A stretch of 64,000 bases of DNA from a virus: positions 62,001 to 126,000 of the IMG/VR virus record IMGVR_UViG_3300048694_000674; one strand, given 5' to 3'. The translations under genes and the position numbers were made by a program. The notes beneath the pieces were generated by a model, which was given only the letters and a program-made list of their open reading frames with translations, was not told where the DNA came from and ran no database searches. This document shows positions 1-8,053 of this stretch, piece by piece; the first letter of the stretch is position 1, and every line of letters begins with the position of its first letter.

Positions 1-2
1 GT

Positions 3-1550
3 GGATATGACTCAACGACATATCCATTGCTGCTTGTTGAGCTTGACTATTTCTCACCAAACACATCAACTGGTTGCGGTTTCTTTACAGTAGAATCATA
101 TAACATTGACGATGCCAATACGGGTAATACCACAGCTATTCAAACCAAGGATATCCCTCTTTATATTGATGAAAAGGGTAATAAGATTTGGTTGAGAGAT
201 TATGTTGATTTCAGAACACCTGCAACAAATACTGCTAATAATACTGGCAATATTTCTGTCTATTACGATAACGTATCTCAATCTTGGTTAGCAAACACTT
301 CTGAGCTAACAACTGCAGTAAGTTATGCTACTGTAAATCCATCAAGCACTCTAGCATTCAACATCCCATCAGGTGGTTTGAATGTTCCTGCTTATGGCGA
401 AAATTTCCAATCTGATTATACAATTTATCTTGGAAGAAGAGATCTTGTTTATGTATCTCCGCAAAACAATGGCACACTTTATGTCAAGGAAGGCGTTTCC
501 TCTGAAACTCCACAACAACCATTGTTCCCAGATAACGGTATGGCTCTGAGTGTATTCAATATTCCTCCATATCCTTCATTATCAACAGATCAGATTGACG
601 AAGATCAAGCTACAAACAGAACATCTATCAATCTAATTAGAGATACATCTACTGCGATATCAACTAGCTTAGTAACAAATAGACGTTACACAATGCAAGA
701 CATTGGTAAGCTAGATAATCGTATTACGAATCTTGAATACTACACACAGTTAAGTTTGCTACAACAGAAAGTTAACAATCTAACAATTACTGATTCAAAC
801 GGTCTAAATCGATTCAAAAACGGTATTTTTGTTGAATCTTTCAATGACTTCCAGAAAAGCGATGTTTCTAATCCAGAATATAAATTTGCTATCGATTTTG
901 CTAACGCAAAAGGTCGCCCAAGATTCTTTACTGAAACAATTGAATTGGTATATAATGGCGCTGGTTCTGCTAACGTTCAACAGACTGGTAACTTTATCAC
1001 ATTACCATATACAGAAATCAATCTTGTAACTCAGCCATATGCAACAAAATATAGAGCTCCTGCGCATGCTGCAAGAGCATGGTTTGGTCATATCGATTTG
1101 TTCCCATCATATAGCGCTGACGTAGATACTAAGAATACAGCATCTGTAAATATGACTAATGATAATGCAAAACCATATCAAGACTTTGCTCAAACACCAT
1201 TTGCAACAACATATGGCACACCAAGAACCACAACATCAACAACTTCTAGTACAGTTACAACAGGTTCAGTTGAAAATATCACTCAGACAAAAACAGTTGA
1301 TAGATATATTGATAGCACAGTTGTTGTTCCAGGAACTACACAAACTCAAAATATATACATAAGTCTTCCTGGAGGAGGCACAGGTGTAGATTATCAAGCT
1401 ACTTTCAATAGTTGGATTAATGGAGATGTTGCTGTTCCTTTACAATATGTACAGGGTGGATTGCCAAATCAGGGGTTTGGACCAGGAGCTGTAATTGGTA
1501 ATGTGACTGTTAATGAACCAACTCGTATAGTTGAAGACGGATTAAATTGA
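3..1550 (+). CDS. Large virion structural protein (baseplate/adhesion), 5' truncated by window edge
   Basis: The reading frame is open to the left edge, so the gene starts outside the window and no start codon can be assigned. About 515 residues are visible. The segment with YTMQDIGKLDNRITNLEYYT followed by DSNGLNRFKNGIFVESF resembles a conserved block of the very large structural proteins of T4-like cyanophages and rhizobial phages. The C-terminal part is rich in Thr, Ser and Gly. Its stop lies 16 bp before the next gene, which looks like the C-terminal half of the same type of protein. An exact role (baseplate periphery or fibre attachment) is inferred from context only. Confidence 0.6.
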   Translation, partial: GYDSTTYPLLLVELDYFSPNTSTGCGFFTVESYNIDDANTGNTTAIQTKDIPLYIDEKGNKIWLRDYVDFRTPATNTANNTGNISVYYDNVSQSWLANTSELTTAVSYATVNPSSTLAFNIPSGGLNVPAYGENFQSDYTIYLGRRDLVYVSPQNNGTLYVKEGVSSETPQQPLFPDNGMALSVFNIPPYPSLSTDQIDEDQATNRTSINLIRDTSTAISTSLVTNRRYTMQDIGKLDNRITNLEYYTQLSLLQQKVNNLTITDSNGLNRFKNGIFVESFNDFQKSDVSNPEYKFAIDFANAKGRPRFFTETIELVYNGAGSANVQQTGNFITLPYTEINLVTQPYATKYRAPAHAARAWFGHIDLFPSYSADVDTKNTASVNMTNDNAKPYQDFAQTPFATTYGTPRTTTSTTSSTVTTGSVENITQTKTVDRYIDSTVVVPGTTQTQNIYISLPGGGTGVDYQATFNSWINGDVAVPLQYVQGGLPNQGFGPGAVIGNVTVNEPTRIVEDGLN

Positions 1551-1566
1551 TTTTAGGAGAAATACT

Positions 1567-4344
1567 TTGGCTGAGTTAAATACTACAACTACTACTCAAA
1601 CTTCTACAACAGCGCAAGATGTTACTAATTTAGTAGTTAGTACACAAACCAGCACACAAACTGTTGGCAATTATGTAACAGATGTATCAATAAATCCATA
1701 CATCAAGTCTCAAACCATTTATTTTTCTGCATACAATCTACGTCCAGGGCAAACGATCCATGCGTTTTTTGACAAAGTTTTAGTTGATCAATATTGCGCT
1801 CCAGGCGATCCTAGCAACCCATCAGTAGATAGTAATGGTTTAAAAACATTTCCTCTAACAGCAGCATTTGGTTCTCCTCTTGTTGTTGACAGTAAAGGAC
1901 GTCTTGCTGGCGCTTTCACAATTCCTGAAGGAATGTTCAAAACAGGAGATAGAACATTCGAATTAGCTGATGCTGATAATCTAGCAGCAGCTGCAGACGC
2001 AATTTCAACTAAGGCGTTTTCAACATTCACTGGATCTCATCTTACGGTAACAAAACAGGCTGTTACTCTCACAACAATAAATCCAGTAATCTCAACATCA
2101 ACATCTACAATCACTTCAAGTAGCACACAATCATTCGTAAACACACAAACAATACCAGATAATGTTATAACACAAACAATTTATAACGATATTGCTAATA
2201 CTACAACAATACAAAATCCTTCAAGTACAGTATATAACTTTATTGTTCAACAAACTTCTGACACTAATGGTCCAGAAAACAACAGTGGAGCTGCGGACGA
2301 TCCAATCGCTCAGTTTTTCAGAGTAAACACTGGCGAAAGTTCATCAGGTGTATTTGCTACATCTCTGGAAATATATTTCAAACAGAAGCCAGCTACAAAC
2401 ATTAATGGTGTTACTGTTTATATTTGCGAACTTAACAATGGATATCCTGATAGCAGTAAAATTCTTCCTTATTCAATAAAACATCTTACATGGGATAATA
2501 TTGTTGTAACTACTGATTCAACAACATCAACTAAGTTTACATTCGATTGTCCAATATTCATGAACAACAACAAAGAATACGCTTTTGTTGTGAAGCCAGA
2601 CAACAATGATGTCGATTACTGGGTATATTCTGCAGAGCTTGGTGAAGTTGATCCATATCAAAATATTCAAGTATCAAGTATACCAGTTGTTGGTACTGCA
2701 TTCTATAGCGCAACAGAAAAAGCTTGGACAGCTCTACAAACAGAATATATTAAGTTCAAATTAAATGTTGCTCTGTTCGCAACATCTGATACAGGAACAG
2801 CGTATTTCAATAATGATGATAAAGATTATCTTACGGTATATAACGTTGGTAGAACAGCTGCTAAAGATATAACTCCAGGAGATTATGTTTTCCAAGCATC
2901 AAATTCAACTCCATCAACAGCAAACACCAAAATATTTGGTGTACTGAAATCATATGATGATGTTAATGGAATTATGTATGTACTGAATACTTCTGGAAAT
3001 AATTATACTTCAAATACTTATCTTCAAGTACATAGATTTGCTAACTCTTCTGTTACAATCAACGGAACAAATGTTAATACAAGTACAATTATTGCTTGGG
3101 CAAATACAGGAAGCTTCCATACTCCTGTGATTGATGCAGCTCAAATTCGTTTTGCTCCTATGACTCCAGGTGGTACAAACATCACTTATGGTTATCAGGG
3201 TACAAGCAATGCATATGTAACTGAATCAGGATATAATAACGTTGTACAGGGATACGAAAGAGAATTCAGAGATCAGGAAAGAATCGTTGCAAGTTATTCT
3301 GACCCATCTGCTCCAGCTAACTATAGTGCACAAATTAAAGCAGATTTGTCGACAATATCTGTATATACATCTCCTGTTATTGACTTGACATCATCAAATA
3401 TGTTCACATACAAGAACTTGGTTGATCCAGTTGCGTTCAATTATGGTGAATATCTTAACAATGGTAATTCATCAACGAAGTATGTTTCTCAGGTAATTAC
3501 ACTCGCTCCAGGTCAGGATGCTCAGGATCTTCAGGTTATTGTTACTGGTAGTCGTCCTGTTGGAACTGATATCAAAGTTTATGCTAAATTCCTTAATGCT
3601 CAAGATGGCGAAACTATCATTGATAAGTCTTGGTCGCCATTGTATAATTCAGGTTATGACACCTATACAGATCCAGCAAATATTGGAGATGTGAAGGAAT
3701 ATACATTCAAAACATTCCCATACTATGGATTGGTCAAAACATCTGGCACTATTTCTACCAGCGGTACAACTGTAACTGGTGTAGGTACAGCATTTGATAC
3801 AGAGCTCGCTGTTGGTTGGTATATCAATATGGCAGCTACTGCTACACAGCAGGAAACATCAAGAAAAGTTGTTGCTATTGCTAATAGCACTTCATTGACT
3901 CTTGATAGTGCATTTACCTATAGTTATTCTGGGCAACCATACTATCTTGTTCCACCACCAACCACAGCTTATAGATCTAAGTACAGTAATACTGCTCTTG
4001 CTGGAACTGTTTCTACATATACTACAAATAATAGTATTATTGGTAACGGGACTAACTTTACTGGCGATTTCCGCGCAGGTAGTATCATTTACGTAAATGG
4101 AGACAGCCAAGTTATAACTTCTATTGCTAACTCTACTTTATTGTATGTTGGTAAACCGTGGACAGCAAATAATAGTAGCAATGTTTATAGCATTCAGACG
4201 CTTGCTGGTATGACATATCTGAATAACAACAACAATCTTTATACGAACTACAAGCAGTTCCAGCTAAAGGTTATCCTCCAATCTAATGATAGCTCGAAAG
4301 TTCCAATTCTACAGGATGTTTCGGCAGTGGCTCTACAGCTGTAA
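1567..4344 (+). CDS. Large virion structural protein, cyanophage-like
   Basis: The start is TTG, 5 bp after the strong ribosome site AGGAGA. The protein has 925 residues. Near residue 40 it carries PYIKSQTIYFSA followed by a P-G-x-T-x-x-x-FFD segment, and around residue 115 FTIPEGMFKTGDRTF. Both recall blocks of large structural proteins of T4-like cyanophages. The rest is beta-rich and Asn/Thr/Ser-rich with few charges, as expected for an extracellular virion part. With the preceding gene it may be one ancestral polypeptide encoded as two. Baseplate or fibre-base location is an inference. Confidence 0.6.
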   Translation: MAELNTTTTTQTSTTAQDVTNLVVSTQTSTQTVGNYVTDVSINPYIKSQTIYFSAYNLRPGQTIHAFFDKVLVDQYCAPGDPSNPSVDSNGLKTFPLTAAFGSPLVVDSKGRLAGAFTIPEGMFKTGDRTFELADADNLAAAADAISTKAFSTFTGSHLTVTKQAVTLTTINPVISTSTSTITSSSTQSFVNTQTIPDNVITQTIYNDIANTTTIQNPSSTVYNFIVQQTSDTNGPENNSGAADDPIAQFFRVNTGESSSGVFATSLEIYFKQKPATNINGVTVYICELNNGYPDSSKILPYSIKHLTWDNIVVTTDSTTSTKFTFDCPIFMNNNKEYAFVVKPDNNDVDYWVYSAELGEVDPYQNIQVSSIPVVGTAFYSATEKAWTALQTEYIKFKLNVALFATSDTGTAYFNNDDKDYLTVYNVGRTAAKDITPGDYVFQASNSTPSTANTKIFGVLKSYDDVNGIMYVLNTSGNNYTSNTYLQVHRFANSSVTINGTNVNTSTIIAWANTGSFHTPVIDAAQIRFAPMTPGGTNITYGYQGTSNAYVTESGYNNVVQGYEREFRDQERIVASYSDPSAPANYSAQIKADLSTISVYTSPVIDLTSSNMFTYKNLVDPVAFNYGEYLNNGNSSTKYVSQVITLAPGQDAQDLQVIVTGSRPVGTDIKVYAKFLNAQDGETIIDKSWSPLYNSGYDTYTDPANIGDVKEYTFKTFPYYGLVKTSGTISTSGTTVTGVGTAFDTELAVGWYINMAATATQQETSRKVVAIANSTSLTLDSAFTYSYSGQPYYLVPPPTTAYRSKYSNTALAGTVSTYTTNNSIIGNGTNFTGDFRAGSIIYVNGDSQVITSIANSTLLYVGKPWTANNSSNVYSIQTLAGMTYLNNNNNLYTNYKQFQLKVILQSNDSSKVPILQDVSAVALQL

Positions 4345-4345
4345 T

Positions 4346-4570
4346 ATGATGAATAAATATAGAAGAACAAATGTTGAAGGTCTAGTAGAGGATCCAGTTT
4401 CTGGCGCAATATTGAATATAAACAATGGTGCGCTAGAAGCATACAAACGCCAAAAAGCTGTTTTGGAGAATTCCAAAGAATCTCAGAAACGGATTGATAA
4501 AATAGAAGACGATATTGATGATATCAAACAAATGTTGCAACAGCTGTTGATGAAGAGACAAGAAGAATGA
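4346..4570 (+). CDS. Small virion-associated protein with coiled-coil tail
   Basis: The start is the first of two consecutive ATG codons directly after the stop of the upstream gene; a longer reading frame into that gene is possible but less likely. The product has 74 residues. The N-terminal part contains GLVEDPVSGAILNINNGALE, similar to short proteins of cyanophage structural clusters with a K/R-x-T/S-GAI-x-N motif. The C-terminal 35 residues are charged with heptad-like spacing (RIDKIEDDIDDIKQMLQQLL), suggesting a coiled coil. The end overlaps the next start by 4 bp, indicating translational coupling. Confidence 0.55.
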   Translation: MMNKYRRTNVEGLVEDPVSGAILNINNGALEAYKRQKAVLENSKESQKRIDKIEDDIDDIKQMLQQLLMKRQEE

Positions 4571-5280
4571 CAATTTTAATACAAAATACTTCGGTAACAA
4601 ACACCTTTGATTTCTGGCGCAATCGTACAAACGAAATAGCGACAGCAATGTCAAACTCTGTTGTTACTGTCAATTCAAATACAGCTACGGGTAATGCGGC
4701 TATTTCAGGAACGTTTACAGCTAACAATCTAGCTCTTGGAACTGGTGCTGCTTATGTTATGATCGGTAATACTACGGTCAATGCATATATGAATACATCA
4801 TCGGTGTTTCTAGGTAATAGTACAGCAAACATTGTATTAACAACAACAGCATTGACGATCTCTACCAATTCTACTGCAAATATTATATTATCAACACCGA
4901 CGTATACACAGTACTCAAACGGTCAGTATTATCTTAATGCCAACGGTAACTGGGCAGTTATTGCTCCTTCTGGAACAGGCACTCAGACAATTCAAACAAC
5001 TGGAACTAGTGCTGCTGACTTAGATAACTTCTCTCCTAATACATACAATGTTGCGGAGTATATTGTTTCAGTAAAAGATAACAATGCAAACAACTACTTT
5101 ACTGGTAAGTTTATTGTGGCGCATGATTCTGGAACTGCATATATTACTCAATATGCTACATTTACTTCGAACTCAACTATTGGTACATTTGCGTCAACTA
5201 TTGCTAGCGGAAACGTCTATTTCAGATTCACACCAACGTCATCTAATACCACAGTCAAATATTTTAGGTCAATCGTATAA
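4567..5280 (+). CDS. Virion structural protein
   Basis: The 237-residue product overlaps both neighbours by a few bases (ATGA at the start, TAATG at the end). The middle is made of short GNSTANI/LTTTALT-type repeats typical of phage fibre shafts. The C-terminal half (TTGTSAADLDNFSPNTYNVAEYIVSVKD, followed by a HDSGTAYITQYATF-like strand) resembles a domain common to cyanophage structural proteins. It is probably a beta-structured distal or adaptor part. Precise function is unknown. Confidence 0.55.
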   Translation: MTILIQNTSVTNTFDFWRNRTNEIATAMSNSVVTVNSNTATGNAAISGTFTANNLALGTGAAYVMIGNTTVNAYMNTSSVFLGNSTANIVLTTTALTISTNSTANIILSTPTYTQYSNGQYYLNANGNWAVIAPSGTGTQTIQTTGTSAADLDNFSPNTYNVAEYIVSVKDNNANNYFTGKFIVAHDSGTAYITQYATFTSNSTIGTFASTIASGNVYFRFTPTSSNTTVKYFRSIV

Positions 5281-5921
5281 TGGCAACAAAGGCTAACATA
5301 AACATTGATCAGGGAACTTCTTTTACAACCTACATTACTCTTACGGACGATGCAGGTAACGCACTAGATTTGTCTGCATATAGAGCTGAATCACAAATTC
5401 GTCGTTGGTATAATTCGATCAATTGTTTTAGCTTTGATACTTCGCTTTCATTAGGGCAGATTGCCCTTTCGATGAATGCCGAAACAACTGCCAAGCTTAC
5501 ACAACAGCGCTACCTTTATGACGTTGTTCTTTTCGATGGCAGCAATACTTCTACTCGTGTTGTAGAAGGTATGATTACCGTAAACTTTGGTATTACAAAA
5601 CCAGTAAACACTACCTATTATTATGGTATTCTAGTCGGCAACGTACAGGGAACTATTTGTACAGGTGATACTGTTTATCAGTCTAATGGCTCAGCTAACG
5701 TTACTGGTATTGTTTATGACATTGAAGGACCGCTGCTTGGCTATGGTTCGAACAATGCAGCGAATACAACAAATAGAGTAACAAGTAATACAGTTCTTAT
5801 TAAGATCTCTGATGCGTCAGGTTCATTCTCAACTACTGCAGATAGCGGTTATATTATAACAAGTTCGAATACAAACGCTAATGGTAATGTCCTATCGATT
5901 ACACAGTATGTAACGAGGTAA
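5280..5921 (+). CDS. Virion structural protein
   Basis: The 213-residue product starts with ATKANINIDQGTSFTTYITL and continues with LDLSAYRAESQIRRWYNS and TRVVEGMITVNFGITKP. This layout (QG-x-x-F, DLT/S-x-Y, RVVEG) is recurrent in structural clusters of T4-like cyanophages, where the proteins are virion-associated but unassigned. The start overlaps the previous stop as TAATG. The gene belongs to the co-translated set 4346-6188. Confidence 0.55.
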   Translation: MATKANINIDQGTSFTTYITLTDDAGNALDLSAYRAESQIRRWYNSINCFSFDTSLSLGQIALSMNAETTAKLTQQRYLYDVVLFDGSNTSTRVVEGMITVNFGITKPVNTTYYYGILVGNVQGTICTGDTVYQSNGSANVTGIVYDIEGPLLGYGSNNAANTTNRVTSNTVLIKISDASGSFSTTADSGYIITSSNTNANGNVLSITQYVTR

Positions 5922-5927
5922 ACGGTT

Positions 5928-6188
5928 ATGGCTATAAATGCAGTCATAAAAAGACCGAACCTGATTATAGCGAATACTGCTCCGCTTACAACAACTCAGT
6001 CTAACCCAGCGATAGAGCTAAAAAACAATTCTTCTGGTGTAAGCCAGAATTATCTCTCACATCTACTTGATGTTACAATAGACCATCCAACTGATGGCCA
6101 GGTCTTAACTTACAATGCGAATACTGGCAAATATGATTTAGCTTCAGTGCAAATCGGTGAAGCCAGCCTTGATGGTGGAAGTTTCTAG
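5928..6188 (+). CDS. Small structural protein resembling a fibre C-terminus
   Basis: The 86-residue product contains SHLLDVTIDHPTDGQVLTYN and ends in SLDGGSF. A nearly identical ending, SLDGGTF, closes the next large fibre protein, so the two share a terminal module. The 'DGQVLTYNANTGKYDL' pattern is common in phage fibre proteins. It may be a fibre tip or assembly piece. No enzymatic motif is visible. Confidence 0.5.
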   Translation: MAINAVIKRPNLIIANTAPLTTTQSNPAIELKNNSSGVSQNYLSHLLDVTIDHPTDGQVLTYNANTGKYDLASVQIGEASLDGGSF

Positions 6189-6190
6189 TA

Positions 6191-6198
6191 TATAAATA
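6191..6198 (+). promoter_or_regulatory. T4-type late promoter TATAAATA
   Basis: Exact match to the T4 late consensus, 39 nt (motif start to ATG) before the fibre gene at 6230. It is one of a set with near-constant spacing in front of structural genes. A gp55 sigma factor is encoded at 45885. Confidence 0.65.
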
Positions 6199-6229
6199 AA
6201 TATAAAGAATAATAACAAGGATTCCAGCC

Positions 6230-7810
6230 ATGGCAAACAAAATTCAGATTAAAAGAAGTGCTACTACAGAAACACCTACCTCGCTAAATGCGGGCGAACT
6301 TGCGTTTTCTAACGTAGTTGGTGGTTCTGGTGTACTGTTTATTGGCTCGACCGATGGTGGAACTGTTGTTCCTATCGGTGGTGTAAGAAATCCTGGCGTA
6401 CTTACTGCTAACCAAGCATTGGTTGCTAATACGACTTCTGGTATCGACAAGATTATTACTGCTAATTTAGCTGTAACAAGCGTTTGGGCTAATGGTTCAT
6501 CTGGTTCTGTCGGCAATTTACTTTATTCTAATGGTTCTGGTGTTTTCTGGGCGGCTCCAGCCCCATCAGTATCAGGTTCAAATACACAAATTCAGTTTAA
6601 TGATTCTGGTTATTCTAACGCTGTTTCTGCATTTACATTTGATAAAACTATAAACAAGCTTTCAGTAGCAAATATTGATACTACGACAATTTATTTTGGT
6701 TTATCAGGTAGCATTGATTATGCAAACTATACTGGTACAGCTTATAATGCTAATAATGCAACCAATTTTGATGGATCTAATTCTACAACATGGCAAGGTT
6801 ATATTACCAGCAATGCAGCTGCAGCGTATACAAATGCTACTTCATATGCTGACACTGTAGCAGGAACTGCTTACTCAAATGCTACCAGCTACGCAGATAC
6901 AAAAGCAGGTACAGCATACTCTAACGCTACGTCGTATGCAGACACTGTGGCTGGCACAGCCTATTCTAATGCTACTTCATATGCTGATGCGAAAGCAGCA
7001 AACGCTTACTCGAATGCAATGTCAGATACGCTATCTCGTAATGGTAGCTATACAGGCAATAACACATTCGGTGGAACAAATACTGTATTCAATTCGAATG
7101 TTGTATTCGGCGGTAGTATTACTAGCTCTATTACACCAGCTGCCAATGTTACATACAATATTGGTACGAACTCAATGCGTTGGAATGAAATCCACGCTTC
7201 TAATGTCCATTCTGTAACTGGTTACTTCGATGGCAACGTTGAAGTTGCTGGCGATCTTATCGTTTCTGGTAACGTTACAACAACAAACGTAAATTCTGTT
7301 ATCATATCTGATCCTTTAATCTATCTCGCTGGTAATAACTACTATGCTGACTTGGTAGATATTGGTTTTGTCGGTAACTACTATGATGGCGCCAATCAAC
7401 GTCATACTGGTGTGTTCCGTCATGCTTCAACAGATGAATACTATGTATTCCATAATCTGACACAGGAACTTTCAGGTAACACTGTTGTTGACATCAACGA
7501 TAGTTCATTCCAGCTTTCTACTTTGAACACCTATCTAAAATCTGGTGGTCTAGTATCCAACAGTTCGAACGTTCAAATTACCGCTAACAGCACAGTTGGC
7601 GTTAATATTACTGGTAATACATTGACATTATCTACTCCTCTTGCAGGAACATCTGGTGGTACTGGATTAAATACATATACTGCAGAAGATATTCTTGTTG
7701 CTAATGCAACCAATGGATTCCGTAAGCTTAATGTTGGAACAGAAGGTTATGTCCTTCAAGTTTCATCAGGTGTTGTTGCTTGGAACTCATTAGATGGTGG
7801 TACGTTCTAA
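6230..7810 (+). CDS. Tail fibre-like protein
   Basis: The 526-residue product begins MANKIQIKRSATTETPTSL, followed by NAGELAFSN and a LFIGSTDGG strand. This N-terminal layout is shared by many phage fibre/adhesin proteins and by the product of 8054. Residues about 200-265 hold tandem copies of a 13-residue unit, AGTAYSNATSYAD. The middle carries the 'GNVEVAGDLIVSGNVTTTN' type of shaft motif, and the C-terminus ends SLDGGTF. The start is preceded by AAGG and a late promoter at 6191. It is probably a trimeric fibre segment. Confidence 0.65.
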   Translation: MANKIQIKRSATTETPTSLNAGELAFSNVVGGSGVLFIGSTDGGTVVPIGGVRNPGVLTANQALVANTTSGIDKIITANLAVTSVWANGSSGSVGNLLYSNGSGVFWAAPAPSVSGSNTQIQFNDSGYSNAVSAFTFDKTINKLSVANIDTTTIYFGLSGSIDYANYTGTAYNANNATNFDGSNSTTWQGYITSNAAAAYTNATSYADTVAGTAYSNATSYADTKAGTAYSNATSYADTVAGTAYSNATSYADAKAANAYSNAMSDTLSRNGSYTGNNTFGGTNTVFNSNVVFGGSITSSITPAANVTYNIGTNSMRWNEIHASNVHSVTGYFDGNVEVAGDLIVSGNVTTTNVNSVIISDPLIYLAGNNYYADLVDIGFVGNYYDGANQRHTGVFRHASTDEYYVFHNLTQELSGNTVVDINDSSFQLSTLNTYLKSGGLVSNSSNVQITANSTVGVNITGNTLTLSTPLAGTSGGTGLNTYTAEDILVANATNGFRKLNVGTEGYVLQVSSGVVAWNSLDGGTF

Positions 7811-7823
7811 AAGGAAAAATATT

Positions 7824-8021
7824 ATGGATGTTGAATTTGTTAATGCTTATATTGAAAAGCTTTTAAATGAAGTGATGGAATTAACTAAGACAAAAATGTT
7901 ATTGGAAACACAGTTAGTCATTGCTTCTAAAACAGTGACTAGCTTGAAGTCTGAAAACGAGAAGTTACAAAACTCACTAAATAAAAAGTCTTCTAAAACT
8001 AAAGAAGAAAACAGTTTCTAA
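7824..8021 (+). CDS. Small coiled-coil protein
   Basis: The ATG at 7824 is chosen because it follows AAAAGGAAAAAT at good spacing and begins after the upstream stop; the earlier in-frame start lies inside the fibre gene. The 65 residues are strongly helical and charged, with leucines and methionines in heptad-like register (YIEKLLNEVMELTKTKMLLE). A coiled-coil oligomer is likely. It sits between two fibre genes, so a fibre-assembly or small structural role is possible but unproven. Confidence 0.5.
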   Translation: MDVEFVNAYIEKLLNEVMELTKTKMLLETQLVIASKTVTSLKSENEKLQNSLNKKSSKTKEENSF

Positions 8022-8024
8022 ACC

Positions 8025-8038
8025 TCGGTATATACCGA
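8025..8038. promoter_or_regulatory. Perfect 14-bp palindrome in front of fibre gene
   Basis: TCGGTATATACCGA is fully self-complementary and lies 15 bp upstream of the ATG at 8054. It has no loop, so it suits a dimeric DNA-binding site or a short RNA hairpin. CCTC before it and GAGG after it extend the symmetry; GAGG also contributes the ribosome site. Function is unknown. Confidence 0.3.
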
Positions 8039-8053
8039 TTATGAGGATGCCAT

